Shown one piece after another: positions 26,401-35,607 of a stretch of DNA of 64,000 bases (position 1 is its first letter; every line of letters starts with the position of its first letter). The DNA lies in the NCBI RefSeq assembly GCF_003002815.1, contig NZ_PVTF01000006.1:248001-312000 (forward strand), written 5' to 3'. The stretch comes from Umezawaea tangerina (GTDB lineage Bacteria > Actinomycetota > Actinomycetes > Mycobacteriales > Pseudonocardiaceae). Made by a program: the position numbers and the translations under genes. A model generated the notes under the pieces. It ran no database searches and was not told the origin of the DNA. It saw only the letters and a program-made list of their open reading frames with translations.

Positions 26401-26646
26401 TCCGCGCTTCGTGTGGTTCGTTGAGCCGGGCGACAGGTCGGAATGTCGCGCGTTCTTGATCACATTGCCGAAGGGTGCTCGCACCTTTGCCGATGCGGCA
26501 GTCGGGTGAATTTATTTGCGGGTTCGTTCGCCCTGCGGGGGGACGAATCTCCCGCAGTGGTGCAGGCCGCCGCGCGTGTGCGTTCCGTCAGACCTTCGAT
26601 CAGGTTCACCGCGGCAACGCCTCGTCGCTGACAACGCCTGCCCGTG

Positions 26647-27564
26647 TCACCTGTCCTCCTGGTGTTGTGCCGTGTGCGACGCCAGCCGCTCCACGTGCCG
26701 GGGATGACGTGAGCGCAGTTCGTCGACGCCGATCAGGCGCTGGTCGGCGAAGTCGAAGCCGGGGGCGACGATCTCGCTGATCAGGCCGTGCGACACGCCC
26801 TCCGGCAGCGAACTGGTCTTCCACCAGCCACCGGGACAGGTGAACACCGGCCGCTGCCCGGCGGCCACGTCGTAGCCGAGCAGCACGTCCCGCAGTTCCC
26901 CCTCCGGGGAGACCACCTGGTAGCGCACAGGGCCGCCGCTGTGCAGGAAGTGGGTGATGTCGGAGACGTTGGAGTGCAGGCGCCCGATGGGCGACTGCCG
27001 GTCCAGCAGGTAGTAGATCGAGTTCGCCCGCACCCTGGTCCCGCCGGGCGTGCCGACCGTGTCCGGGGAGGTGTAGATCTGCCGGTAGTAGCCGCCTTCG
27101 ACGTGCGACTCCAAGTCCAGCAGCTCGACGAGCCGGTCTTCCTCCCGCACCGGTGCCGACTCACCGTCGACCCGCGCAGGGGTTGCGCCCTCGTCGTACG
27201 ACCAGGCGCCCCCGCCGGGGACGACCGCCTCGCTCCACAAGGCGTACCCGCCCACCGGCCTCACGACGTGCCTGCGCGACGCGGGTACGACGAGCTGCGG
27301 GGCCGTCGGGTCCGCGAACGTGCGCCCACCGGTGTCGTCGACCACCTCCAACCGCGCCCCCTCGTGGTGCAGCAGCACCACGTCATGAGAACCCCGGCGC
27401 CACGGCGGGTCGTCGTCCACCCGCGCGAGGCGCGTGCGGAACTCCATCACCGGTTTGTCCCGCTTGTCGGTGGTGATGGGTCCTCCGGTCGGCCCCGACC
27501 AGCCGCCTCCGCCGTCCGAGCCGAGTCCCAGCGCGTCGATCAGTTCTCGTTCTCGTTCGAGCAC
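26647..27564 (-). CDS. Bicupin with C-terminal DUF985 (cupin_5) domain, copy 2
   Basis: 305 residues, paralogous to the protein at 20511-21437 along its length: SHVEGGYYRQIYTS, IYYLLDRQSPIGRLHSN, DITHFLHSGG, GGWWKTSSL, APGFDFADQRLIG, plus an N-terminal degenerate cupin (LVVPASRRHVVRPVGGYALW). The start is GTG at 27564, 9 nt after the SAH hydrolase stop, with GAGGAA as ribosome binding site, so the two form an operon. Two diverged copies in one cluster suggest two related steps or a heteromeric protein. Confidence 0.82.
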   Translation of the reverse strand: MLERERELIDALGLGSDGGGGWSGPTGGPITTDKRDKPVMEFRTRLARVDDDPPWRRGSHDVVLLHHEGARLEVVDDTGGRTFADPTAPQLVVPASRRHVVRPVGGYALWSEAVVPGGGAWSYDEGATPARVDGESAPVREEDRLVELLDLESHVEGGYYRQIYTSPDTVGTPGGTRVRANSIYYLLDRQSPIGRLHSNVSDITHFLHSGGPVRYQVVSPEGELRDVLLGYDVAAGQRPVFTCPGGWWKTSSLPEGVSHGLISEIVAPGFDFADQRLIGVDELRSRHPRHVERLASHTAQHQEDR

Positions 27565-27573
27565 GGTTCCTCG

Positions 27574-29001
27574 TCAGTAGCGGTAGTTGTCGGACTTGAA
27601 CGGCCCGTGCAGCGGGACACCCAGCACGTCGGCCTGGTGCTGGGTCAGGGTCGTCAGCTCCACGCGCAGGGCGTCCAGGTGCAGTTGCGCGACCTTCTCG
27701 TCCAGCAGGCGGGACAGGGTGTGCACACCGCCCTCCTGGACCGCACCCGAGTGCAGTTCCACCTGTGCCAGCACCTGGTTGGAGAACGACGCCGACATGA
27801 CGAAGCTGGGATGCCCGGTCGCGTTGCCCAGGTTGAGCAGCCGCCCCTCGGACAGCAGGACGACGGAGTGCCCGTCCTCGAACACCCACTCGTCGACCTG
27901 CGGCTTGACCGGCACGCGCCGCGTGCGGGGATCCTCGACCAGACCGTTGAAGTCGATCTCACGCTCGGAGTGCCCCATGTTCCCAACGATCGCGCGGTGC
28001 TTCATGGCGGCCATGTGCTCGACCGTGACCACGGAGTCGTTGCCCGTGGCCGTGATCACCACATCCGCCTCGGCGACCACCCGTTCCAACGTGAGGACCT
28101 GGTAGCCGTCCATCGCCGCCTGCAACGCGCAGATCGGGTCCACCTCGGTGACCACCACCCGCGCGCCCTGCCCGCGCAGCGCGTCGGCACAGCCCTTGCC
28201 CACGTCGCCGTACCCGCAGACGACCGCCAGCTTGCCGCCCAGCAACACGTCGGTGGCGCGGTTGAGACCATCGATCAGCGAGTGCCTGCACCCGTAGCGG
28301 TTGTCGAACTTGGACTTGGTGACCGAGTCGTTGACGCTGACCGCCGGGAACGGCAGCACTCCCGCCGCGCTCAGCCGCTGCAGGTGCAGCGCCCCGGTGG
28401 TCGTCTCCTCGCTCGCGCCCCGCACACCCGACGCGACTCGGCGCCAGTACTGCGGATCCTCGTCGGCCAGCATGCGGTGAGCCGCCTCGTCCAACGCGAC
28501 GATGTCGGTGCTACCGGTGACCTCGTGGGCGATGCCCGCGCTCAGCAGCCGCGTCAGACCCGCGCCGTCGTCCAGCAAGAGGTTCGGGCCACCACCGTCC
28601 GGCCACGCCAACGCCTGCCGTGCGCACCACCAGAACTCGTCGGGGGTCTGCTCCTTCCACGCGAACACCGACGTGCCCTCCACCGCGGCGAGCGCTGCCG
28701 CCGCGTGGTCCTGCGTGGACACCGGGCTCGAGCTCGCCCAGCGGACCTGCGCCCCCAACGCCTGGAGGGTCTCCACGAGAACGGCCGTCTGCACCGTGGT
28801 GTGCAGAAGCCCGGTGATGCGGGCTCCCGCCAACGGGGCCGCGGGCCCGAGCTGACGGCGCAACGCCATCAGACCCGGCATCTCGGTCTCGGCGAGCTCG
28901 ATCTCACGGCGGCCCACCGCCGCCAAGGAGGGATCGGCCACCTCCGAGGCCGATCGTGCACCGTCCGGTGGAACGTGCTCGCGCAGTGGTGAGATCGTCA
29001 T
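27574..29001 (-). CDS. S-adenosylhomocysteine hydrolase family enzyme
   Basis: 475 residues, the usual AhcY length. Catalytic features are intact: [41 protein letters not shown] (Lys/Asp pair), NAD-binding [43 protein letters not shown] and C-terminal [10 protein letters not shown]. AhcY uses tightly bound NAD to oxidise the 3' carbon and cleave SAH to adenosine and homocysteine. Oddities: [10 protein letters not shown] replaces the usual SCN-F/P-STQDH cysteine, and GAG replaces GGD. Sitting among cupins and nucleotide kinases, it may act on a nucleoside intermediate rather than recycle SAH. Start ATG 29001. No SAH riboswitch was recognised upstream. Confidence 0.9.
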   Translation of the reverse strand: MTISPLREHVPPDGARSASEVADPSLAAVGRREIELAETEMPGLMALRRQLGPAAPLAGARITGLLHTTVQTAVLVETLQALGAQVRWASSSPVSTQDHAAAALAAVEGTSVFAWKEQTPDEFWWCARQALAWPDGGGPNLLLDDGAGLTRLLSAGIAHEVTGSTDIVALDEAAHRMLADEDPQYWRRVASGVRGASEETTTGALHLQRLSAAGVLPFPAVSVNDSVTKSKFDNRYGCRHSLIDGLNRATDVLLGGKLAVVCGYGDVGKGCADALRGQGARVVVTEVDPICALQAAMDGYQVLTLERVVAEADVVITATGNDSVVTVEHMAAMKHRAIVGNMGHSEREIDFNGLVEDPRTRRVPVKPQVDEWVFEDGHSVVLLSEGRLLNLGNATGHPSFVMSASFSNQVLAQVELHSGAVQEGGVHTLSRLLDEKVAQLHLDALRVELTTLTQHQADVLGVPLHGPFKSDNYRY

Positions 29002-29182
29002 GCTGGTTTCCTGTCAGTCAAGGGGAGCGGAACCGCGGGTGATGCACCTTCCGGCGATCCCGGCAAAGTCCCTCCGGAGGTCCTGTTGGTTCCGTCATGC
29101 GGCCGAGGGTGCCGACGAGCCGTACAACCAGCTCACTGCGGACGTTTCACAACTGTTGCCGAACAAGAATCACCCTTCAATT

Positions 29183-29208
29183 GTTGTCCGATGTCCATTT
29201 GAGGCAAC
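29183..29208. promoter_or_regulatory. Cluster operator site 4 (upstream of SAH hydrolase)
   Basis: GTTGTCC at 29183-29189 faces AGGCAAC at 29202-29208, outer span 26 nt, a shortened copy of the cluster motif about 180 bp upstream of the SAH hydrolase start. Apart from this site and the small ORF at 29319, the 687-bp gap 29002-29688 shows nothing I can support. Confidence 0.45.
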
Positions 29209-29318
29209 GACCTTCAGAGCGCCATGGTATAGCGTTAAACGTGAACATGGGCGATAGACGTAACACAGCGATGATCTAACATGGACAACAGAACGAAGGT
29301 GCCCAGGAGAATCAACGG

Positions 29319-29507
29319 ATGCGCAAACAAGATGGCGAATTCTCGCACCGTCCACCAGCGGCGTTTGCGCCCAGGACGTCGGTCGACGATCATCGCCAGC
29401 CGACTTTTCGACGTGCAAGCAAAACGGAGAAAACGGACATGACCATGCACCGCCCCACACGGAAGGTCGTCAAGTCGACGCCATCGCGCAGCAAGGTCCG
29501 ACAATGA
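29319..29507 (+). CDS. Candidate small basic peptide (62 aa)
   Basis: An ATG preceded by AGGAGA (9-nt spacing) opens 62 codons encoding a basic, hydrophilic peptide beginning MRKQDGEFSHRPP and ending RKVVKSTPSRSKVRQ. The MRK start and K/R-rich tail resemble the 18-residue peptide at 35608-35664 (MRK... KVKTR). An internal ATG at 29440 would give 22 residues and also has GGAG upstream. It lies between the divergent SAH hydrolase and XRE-NB-ARC genes. Arg-rich ORFs arise by chance in GC-rich DNA, so it may be non-coding; the ribosome binding site and the resemblance argue for a second peptide precursor. Confidence 0.4.
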   Translation: MRKQDGEFSHRPPAAFAPRTSVDDHRQPTFRRASKTEKTDMTMHRPTRKVVKSTPSRSKVRQ

Positions 29508-29688
29508 CCGAAAATCATATCCGCGCCATAAGGGGAGAACACCGTACCGTATCCAGACGGGAAAAGTTCACCTACAAGACGGCGAGATGTTGCCGGCTTG
29601 AACTGTCCGAGGAAGCAGCTGCGTCGGGATTCCCCGAATCAACCGTTTAATGCATACGTCACAATCTTGATCCAGAAAGTCGTGCCTG

Positions 29689-30963
29689 ATGAACGCGTCC
29701 GATGACCCGCCAGCACATTTCGGTGAGCTCCTGAGGCGGTTGAGGTCAGCCAAAGGGATGTCCCAGGGCGAACTCGCCAGGAGGGTTAACTACAGCAAGA
29801 GCCACCTCAGTCGCGTGGAGTCCGGCGACAAGCGGCCGACCTCCGCGTTGGCCAGGTTGTGCGACAACGCCCTGGACGTCGACGGTGAACTCCTGGACTA
29901 CCTGCAACACCATGCGCACCTCTCACCGGCGGTCGTGCCGTCGAGGTTCGCGCAGCTCCCCGCCGCAACCGTCTCGTTCACCGGGCGTCAAGACGTGCTG
30001 GCCACACTGGACGACCTGCTCGACCGCCGGGCGAGGTCGGAGTCGGTCATCATCAGCGGGCCACCGGGGGTGGGCAAGACCGCTCTGGCCGTGCACTGGG
30101 CCTACCGGGTCGCCCGCCGGTTCGCCCACGGTGTCCTCTACAGCGATCTGGGCGGCTTCGATGGCGAGGACGATGCGTCACCCAGCGCTGTCCTGAAAGG
30201 GTTCCTGCTCGCGCTGGGTGTCGCGCCCGAGGCGATCCCGGCCGGGATGAGCGAACGGGCCGCGGCCTACCGCGACCTGCTCGCGAACCGCCAAGTGCTT
30301 GTGGTGCTGGACAACGCGGCCTCGGTCAAGCAGGTGCGGCCGCTGTTGGCGGGCTCGGTCGGGGGATCGCTGGTGGTGATGACCAGCAGGCTGAGCCTGA
30401 CCGGACTGACGATCCGGGAGGGCGCGCGCACGATCGTCCTGAAGGAGATGGGGCTGGACGAGGCGGTGCAGTACGTGCAGTCCGCGGTCTTGGACCGCCG
30501 GGTTGTCGTCAGCCCCGTCCTGGCCACGAGGCTCGCCCAGTTGTGCGAGTGCCTTCCGCTGGCGTTGGCGATCGTCGTGCACCGCCTGAGCCGCGCGGGT
30601 GACGCCGACGCGGCGCACCTGGTGAGCCTGTTGGAGCGCCGCAGCACCACACTGCTCGACGTGCTGTCGATCTCCGGGGACGACTCACTGTCCGTGCGGG
30701 GCTCGCTGTGGTGGTCCTACCGCGCCCTGTCCGACCCGCTGTCCCAGGCACTGAGGCTGATCAGCACGTACGCCCCGAACGGCATCGACGTCGACGAGGC
30801 GGCGAGCCTGCTCAACGTGACATCCGAGGTCGCGTTGACGGTGCTGGAGTCGTTGGCCGCGGTGAACCTGATCAGGCCGTCGGACAAGCGCGGCTACTCC
30901 TGTTCACCGATGGTGGCGACCTTCGTCGCCGATCTCGTCAGCCGCCCGGATCTCGCGAGCTGA
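29689..30963 (+). CDS. XRE-HTH NB-ARC regulator (no TPR), likely cluster regulator
   Basis: 424 residues. An N-terminal XRE helix-turn-helix (FGELLRRLRSAKGMSQGELA, then YSKSHLSRVESGDKRPT; about residues 11-65) is followed by an NB-ARC ATPase with P-loop GPPGVGKT at 124-131, Walker B RQVLVVLDN, and a winged-helix domain to the end. It lacks the TPR array of AfsR-like relatives. Such STAND regulators commonly control antibiotic clusters. It lies inside the block whose promoters share the GTTGYCC inverted motif, and no other transcription factor gene lies between 20.5 and 37.2 kb, so it is the first candidate to bind it. Confidence 0.87.
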   Translation: MNASDDPPAHFGELLRRLRSAKGMSQGELARRVNYSKSHLSRVESGDKRPTSALARLCDNALDVDGELLDYLQHHAHLSPAVVPSRFAQLPAATVSFTGRQDVLATLDDLLDRRARSESVIISGPPGVGKTALAVHWAYRVARRFAHGVLYSDLGGFDGEDDASPSAVLKGFLLALGVAPEAIPAGMSERAAAYRDLLANRQVLVVLDNAASVKQVRPLLAGSVGGSLVVMTSRLSLTGLTIREGARTIVLKEMGLDEAVQYVQSAVLDRRVVVSPVLATRLAQLCECLPLALAIVVHRLSRAGDADAAHLVSLLERRSTTLLDVLSISGDDSLSVRGSLWWSYRALSDPLSQALRLISTYAPNGIDVDEAASLLNVTSEVALTVLESLAAVNLIRPSDKRGYSCSPMVATFVADLVSRPDLAS

Positions 30964-31022
30964 CGGACGTCCGTCCCCGAGCCGGGGGGCCACGCCGCGA
31001 CCCCCGCCACGTCGTGATCAGG

Positions 31023-31811
31023 TCACGTGAGGTCGAGGGTGCCGGAGCGGCGGGCACCCCGGACGAGGACGTCGAAGGCGAAGGACGCCGCGGCGAACCA
31101 CCCGATGGTGGTGAGCACCGCCATTCCCGTCGGCACCAGCACGGCCGCCGGTGGGCTGTGCGCCACCACACCGCGCAAAGCGGTCAGCACGTGGGTCAGC
31201 GGGAGCAAAGCGCCGACGGCACGGGCGGGGCCGGGCAGCACCTCGGCCGGGACCAGTACGCCGCACAGCGGCATCATGAGCAGGTACGCGGCGTTGGAGA
31301 CGACGTTGCGCAGCCCGTAGGCCCGCAGCACCAGCGCGGCCAGCAGGAGCCCGAAGCAATAGCTGCCCAGTGCGGCCAAGCCCACCAGCGCCACGACCGC
31401 GGGCACCTGCGCGGCCTGCCAGGAGACACCGAACAAGGGGGCGAGTCCGAACAAGGCGACCAGCGATGTCGCCGTACCGCTGACCGGCCACTGCAGACTA
31501 CGGCCGAAGAACACCCACACCGGCCGCGTCGGCGCGGCCACCAGCAAAGGCAACGTGCCGGACATCCGCTCCCATCCGGTGGACGCCACGACCGACAGGC
31601 TTTCCACCACCGAGGTCATCACCGCGTTGCCCAGCACGAGGCGCACGGTCTGCTCGGCACCACCGACCTTGGTACCGAGGTAGGTGAAGAACACGACCTG
31701 GGCCAGCATCCGACCCAGCCAGCCGAACGTCCACGTGCGCCAGGTGTAGATGGCACGGGCATCGGCGAAGGCGACTGCCGCGCTGCGGCCGATCACGCGC
31801 AAGCTCTGCAC
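31023..31811 (-). CDS. ABC-2 type transporter permease
   Basis: About 263 residues with six hydrophobic segments (for example MLAQVVFFTYLGT, VVALVGLAALGSYCFGLLLA, LLMMPLCGVLVPAEVLPGPA). The last is the ABC-2 signature region before the penultimate helix. I chose the GTG at 31811 (MQSLRVIGRSAAVAF), with GAGGA just upstream, 10 nt after the preceding permease stop; the frame open to 31904 overlaps that gene. It is the last gene of the peptidase-GNAT-ABC operon. With the next permease and the ATPase it should form an exporter at the cytoplasmic membrane. Confidence 0.87.
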   Translation of the reverse strand: MQSLRVIGRSAAVAFADARAIYTWRTWTFGWLGRMLAQVVFFTYLGTKVGGAEQTVRLVLGNAVMTSVVESLSVVASTGWERMSGTLPLLVAAPTRPVWVFFGRSLQWPVSGTATSLVALFGLAPLFGVSWQAAQVPAVVALVGLAALGSYCFGLLLAALVLRAYGLRNVVSNAAYLLMMPLCGVLVPAEVLPGPARAVGALLPLTHVLTALRGVVAHSPPAAVLVPTGMAVLTTIGWFAAASFAFDVLVRGARRSGTLDLT

Positions 31812-31821
31812 GACTGCGTCC

Positions 31822-32598
31822 TCATGTGTGGGAGAGCGAACCGGAGCTGCGCACCACGTGCAGGACGCGCAGCAGGAGGGTGGTGCCGATGAGGCTCGCC
31901 ACACCGCCGAGAGCGAGCACCACGCCCAACCGCGCCCACGGGTCCGCCGGCGGTGCCGGGAGCAGGGTGTCGCGCAACAGGTCGGCGCTCCAGGACAAGA
32001 ACACGGCCCGTCCCAGTGGTCGGAGCCACTCGGGCAGGTCGGTGACGGGGACCAGGACTCCTCCCAACAGGTAGAAGGGGTAGGTCAGGGTGTTCTGCAC
32101 AGTGCGAGCCGACGGCGTGAGCAGGAACAGCGGTGCCAGCAGTCCCGCGGTCGTCGCGGTAGCCAGTCCGGTCGCCACCAGCGCGACCGGCAGCACGAGC
32201 GGGTGCTCGACCACGACCCAGTGACCGAAGACCAGTCCCGAGGTCAGCCACGAGCTGGCGAAGGCAATCAAGCCCACCGCGGTGACCGCGCACATCCGTC
32301 CCAGCAGGACCACCGGCAACGGCGCGGGAGAAGCGACGACGCTCTCGAAGACCCCCAAGGCGCGATCCTCGGTGATGCTCTGCCCCGCGGTGAACAGCGC
32401 CGAGGTCCACAACGCCATCAGCGCCGGGGCCACTATCGCGGACGGGGCGAACGCCACAAGGCCCGCGTCACCGCCAAGGCTCGCGACGCTCAGGAACACC
32501 ACCGCCAGCAGCGGCGCCATCAGACAGGCCTGGAGCACTTCCGCGGAACGGAGCGCCAACTGGAGCTGCAACCGCAGGGACGCGAGGAGAACCCTCAT
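31822..32598 (-). CDS. ABC-2 type transporter permease
   Basis: 258 residues, six predicted transmembrane segments, with the ABC-2 pattern TLTYPFYLLGGVLVPVTDLP before the last helices and ITEDRALGVFESVVASP in the cytoplasmic loop, typical of ABC-2 permeases. Its ATG overlaps the ATPase stop codon (ATGA), so the two are translationally coupled. Two different permeases imply a heterodimeric membrane domain, as in peptide and antibiotic exporters. Confidence 0.9.
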   Translation of the reverse strand: MRVLLASLRLQLQLALRSAEVLQACLMAPLLAVVFLSVASLGGDAGLVAFAPSAIVAPALMALWTSALFTAGQSITEDRALGVFESVVASPAPLPVVLLGRMCAVTAVGLIAFASSWLTSGLVFGHWVVVEHPLVLPVALVATGLATATTAGLLAPLFLLTPSARTVQNTLTYPFYLLGGVLVPVTDLPEWLRPLGRAVFLSWSADLLRDTLLPAPPADPWARLGVVLALGGVASLIGTTLLLRVLHVVRSSGSLSHT

Positions 32599-33530
32599 CG
32601 GTCCACCGCCATCCCCTGTCGCCGCAACAACCGCAAGTACGCCTCCTCCAGGGAAGGGCGCCCACGTACCAGTCGGGTGACGCCGGCGTCGACCAGCAGG
32701 TGCAGGACCTCACCGGTGGTGTCCCCGCTGGTCTCCAGTTCCACCCGGTCACCGCCGCTGCCGTCCAGCACCACCACTTCAGGACGTGCGACCAACTCCG
32801 CCACGACTGCCGCGGGCACACCGGAGGCGCTGATGCGGTCCTGCGAGGTGACTAGGCCCGCGACGGAGCTCGGGGACCCCGTGGCCAGCACCGCACCGCG
32901 GCGCATCAGCGTCACCCTGTCGCACACGGCCTCGGCCTCGGCGGTGTCGTGCGTCGTGAGCAGCACGGTGCGCCCGTCATCGCGCAGCTGAGCCACCAGG
33001 TCGCGGAACTCGTGCGCCGCGATCGGGTCCATGCCCGCGGTCGGCTCGTCGAGGATGAGCACGGGCGGATCCGCGACGAGCCCGCGCGCGAGGTGCAACC
33101 GCTGCTTCATGCCGCGGGAGAAGTGGTCGACCCGTTCATCGGCACGACCGGTCAGACCGGTGCGCTCCAGCAGGACGGCCACGCGCTCGCGCAACGCCCT
33201 ACCGCTCAGACCGTGCAAGGCGGCCCAGAAGTTCAGGTTCTGCCGCGCGGTCAGCCGTCCGTACACCCCCCGGTCCCCGCCGAACACGACGCCCACCGAG
33301 CGCCGCACGTGCGCGGCATCCCGCACCACGTCGCGCCCCAAAACCGATGCGCTCCCCCCGGTGGGGAGCAGCACCGTCGACAGGATGCGGCACAGCGTCG
33401 TCTTTCCCGCGCCATTCGGGCCGAGCAGGCCGTGCACCTCTCCTCGCGGAACCTCGAAGGTGAACCGCTCGAGCGCCTGACCGCCGCCTTGGAAGGTGCG
33501 GGTCAGCCCGCTCGCACTGACCGCGATCAC
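32595..33530 (-). CDS. ABC transporter ATP-binding protein
   Basis: 311 residues. Walker A GPNGAGKT lies at 37-44, the Q-loop region is GVVFGGDRGVYGRLTARQNL, the signature is HFSRGMKQRL, Walker B is VLILDEPTAGMDP, and the H-loop is LTTHD. The C-terminal 80 residues form the DrrA/NatA-type extension. The start is GTG at 33530, overlapping the GNAT stop by 4 bp (GTGA). It energises export by the two ABC-2 permeases; the cargo is probably the peptide or nucleotide product of the cluster, which would also give self-protection. Confidence 0.93.
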   Translation of the reverse strand: MIAVSASGLTRTFQGGGQALERFTFEVPRGEVHGLLGPNGAGKTTLCRILSTVLLPTGGSASVLGRDVVRDAAHVRRSVGVVFGGDRGVYGRLTARQNLNFWAALHGLSGRALRERVAVLLERTGLTGRADERVDHFSRGMKQRLHLARGLVADPPVLILDEPTAGMDPIAAHEFRDLVAQLRDDGRTVLLTTHDTAEAEAVCDRVTLMRRGAVLATGSPSSVAGLVTSQDRISASGVPAAVVAELVARPEVVVLDGSGGDRVELETSGDTTGEVLHLLVDAGVTRLVRGRPSLEEAYLRLLRRQGMAVDR

Positions 33531-34357
33531 GATCCACTTCCCGCCAGTCGGTCGACGTCGCAGGACCAGAGGACGTGATCCGGACGCCACCCGCCGCGGG
33601 CCAGCGACGCCAGGATCCGCTCGGCGTGTCCGGGACCGTCCACTCCGGACGGGTGCACGACGTTGCCGATCAGGGGGAGCCCACGCTCCCGCGCGTGGTC
33701 GACCGCACGTCCGCTCAGCAACCGCACCGCTTGCCGGTGTCGTCGATGGCCGGGAACCACCAAGACGTCGAACAGCTCGACGAAGGCCTCGCCGACCACC
33801 TCGTCCCACTCCTCGGTCAGGATCGTCGCGTGCCCGACCGGACCGTTCTCGTCGCGGGCGACGAACGTGACCCGGCCGGGGGCGTCCAGCACCAGCCGCG
33901 CGGCCTTCTCCTGGGCATCGGTCCTGCCCGGCATCCCCCAGGACGACGCGCCTTCGGCGATGGCATCGGTCAGCCAGCCCAGCACCGCACCCTCGTCGTC
34001 GACACGAGCGTGATCCACCGTGAACCCCGCGGTATCCGGCGTCGAGGGCGATCCGTCGTGGCGGACGTACGTCGTCCGCGTCCGCCATGCGTCCCCCGGC
34101 GACACTCCTGCGGGTAGCCGCAGGAGCACGTCCCTCGCCTTCGGTGCCTCCGTGCTGAGGACGTGCAGCAGTTCACGGGTGAACACCGCGTCGCGCACCA
34201 GTCCCGGCGAGCAGTACTGGACCAGGTAGGAGACGTGGTCGTTCGACGGATCCGCGTACTCGCCGCCCACCCAGCACGACCCCGCTGTCCCGTGCAGAGC
34301 ATCCGCCGCGGCCGCCGCGTCCAAGTACGAGCTCGCCACGACGTCCACCGCGGTCAC
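33527..34357 (-). CDS. GNAT family N-acetyltransferase
   Basis: 276 residues. The C-terminal half is a GNAT fold: VTFVARDENGPVGHATIL (strands 2-4), VELFDVLVVPGHRRHRQAVRLL as the acetyl-CoA loop (R/QxxGxG/A changed to RRHRQA), then HARERGLPLIGNVVH. The N-terminal half looks like a second, degenerate GNAT unit. Start GTG 34357, overlapping the peptidase stop by 4 bp. In a peptide/exporter operon it may modify the product or inactivate it inside the producer, as MccE does for processed microcin C. The acceptor is unknown. Confidence 0.8.
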   Translation of the reverse strand: MTAVDVVASSYLDAAAAADALHGTAGSCWVGGEYADPSNDHVSYLVQYCSPGLVRDAVFTRELLHVLSTEAPKARDVLLRLPAGVSPGDAWRTRTTYVRHDGSPSTPDTAGFTVDHARVDDEGAVLGWLTDAIAEGASSWGMPGRTDAQEKAARLVLDAPGRVTFVARDENGPVGHATILTEEWDEVVGEAFVELFDVLVVPGHRRHRQAVRLLSGRAVDHARERGLPLIGNVVHPSGVDGPGHAERILASLARGGWRPDHVLWSCDVDRLAGSGS

Positions 34358-35520
34358 GAGGTCGACCTCGAGACCACCACTAGCTGTTCCAGAGCGCTAC
34401 GGGCCGCGGCCGCCACGTCGTCAGCGGTCACAGCCGCCAATGCGGCCAGGCGTGCTTCCCCATGGGGGTCGGCACCCGGCAAGTACGCCAGTGCCAGTGC
34501 CCGCGCGTGGTCCAACGGGCTCTCCTGGTCGAACAAGATCGACGCGCGGAGACCGCGCACCGCCGCGTCCAAGTCCTGCCGCGAGGGACCGCGTTCGGCG
34601 AACCGCTCCAGCGAGCGGCTCACCACCTTGGCGGCTCGGACGACGTTCTGGGGTTCCACGCCGATGAGCACCCGCCACGCGCCTGCCTCCAGGTAACCGC
34701 GGTGCCAGGACTGGAACGAGTAGGCCAGGCCCGCCCCTCGCAGCTCCCGGTACAGCACGGAGGACGGGCTGGAGCCCAGGAGTCCGGACAGCACGTCCCA
34801 CACAGCGCCGTTGTCACCTCGAGCCGCGGACCTCGACCCGATGGCCACCCAGCCGAACCCCGTCGTCTGCAACAGGGGCGTGGTGTGCGGGGAAGACAGG
34901 GGGTGGCGTTCGCCGCTCTGCGGCGCGAAGCGGGCGACGGCGGCGGAACGAAGCGGTCCGGGCAGGTCCGGCCCCACCACCGCGAGCACGGGAACGCTGT
35001 GGCCGAACAGGACTTCGTGCCCCTTGACGACCTCCCCGACGGTGAGGGCCTCGACCTCTTCGCGGGTACCTCCGACTGGGCGTCCCAGGGGGTGTTCGGG
35101 GAACAACGCGGCCAAGAACCTGTCCTGGACGACATCGGCGGGGTCTGCCGCGGCCACTGCCAGCTCTTGGAGAACTGCTGCCCGTTCGGAGTCCAGCACC
35201 CCTTCGTCGATGGCGGGCTCCAGCACAGCGCGCAGCAACAGGTCGGCCACCTCGTCCGCGTCCTCGGCGAGCACGCGGACGTAGTACAGCATCGTCTCCA
35301 GGCCGGTGTCCGCGTTCGCGTACCCGCCAAGCCGCTCGACGTGCTCCGACAACGGTCCCGCCGAACCGATCGGCGCGGACATGAGGACGTGTTCCAGCAC
35401 GTGGGCCAGACCGCCGCGGTCCTGCGGGTCGTGCCGGGCTCCGCGGGGGACGGCCAGGCACAGGCAGGTGGACCGCAACGCGGGGTCGAGCACCGCGGCT
35501 ACAGGGGGATTCTCGATCAT
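34354..35520 (-). CDS. M16 family zinc metallopeptidase (single-unit)
   Basis: 388 residues. The inverted zinc motif HVLEH (His40, Glu43, His44) lies in RGGLAHVLEHVLMSAP, the third ligand is expected at Glu112/Glu119 in LDSERAAVLQEL, and the C-terminal half is the M16_C domain (FGWVAIGSRSAARGDN, ELRGAGLAYSFQSWHRGYLE). M16 peptidases cut short, unstructured peptides in an enclosed chamber; PqqF and TldD-type partners show their use in peptide maturation. It is the first large gene after the 18-residue peptide, separated by two hairpins, so that peptide is the likely substrate. Inactive-subunit pairing is unlikely because no second M16 gene is present. Confidence 0.9.
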   Translation of the reverse strand: MIENPPVAAVLDPALRSTCLCLAVPRGARHDPQDRGGLAHVLEHVLMSAPIGSAGPLSEHVERLGGYANADTGLETMLYYVRVLAEDADEVADLLLRAVLEPAIDEGVLDSERAAVLQELAVAAADPADVVQDRFLAALFPEHPLGRPVGGTREEVEALTVGEVVKGHEVLFGHSVPVLAVVGPDLPGPLRSAAVARFAPQSGERHPLSSPHTTPLLQTTGFGWVAIGSRSAARGDNGAVWDVLSGLLGSSPSSVLYRELRGAGLAYSFQSWHRGYLEAGAWRVLIGVEPQNVVRAAKVVSRSLERFAERGPSRQDLDAAVRGLRASILFDQESPLDHARALALAYLPGADPHGEARLAALAAVTADDVAAAARSALEQLVVVSRSTS

Positions 35521-35545
35521 CTTCAGCTATCCGTCCTCCTGCTGG

Positions 35546-35577
35546 GGGTGGCGGGGACGCGGTGGTCCCCGCCACCC
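35546..35577 (-). terminator. Intercistronic hairpin (partial terminator/attenuator) after peptide gene
   Basis: GGGTGGCGGGGAC and GTCCCCGCCACCC form a perfect 13-bp stem with a 6-nt loop between the 18-codon gene and the peptidase gene. A stable hairpin here would let much transcription stop after the peptide gene, giving more peptide than enzyme, as in many RiPP operons. Attenuation of the downstream genes by translation of the short ORF is the alternative. Confidence 0.75.
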
Positions 35578-35581
35578 AGCC

Positions 35582-35600
35582 GGTCGTGAGTTCCACGACC
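35582..35600 (-). terminator. Second short hairpin directly after peptide stop codon
   Basis: GGTCGTG, loop AGTTC, CACGACC: a perfect 7-bp stem starting 7 nt after the peptide stop codon. It may protect the 3' end of the short transcript or form part of an attenuator with the larger hairpin. Confidence 0.55.
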
Positions 35601-35607
35601 GTGTGCC

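Noticed and set aside
29002-29180. SAH riboswitch upstream of the SAH hydrolase
   Set aside because: I looked for the conserved SAH-riboswitch core in the 180 bp before the start and did not find it.
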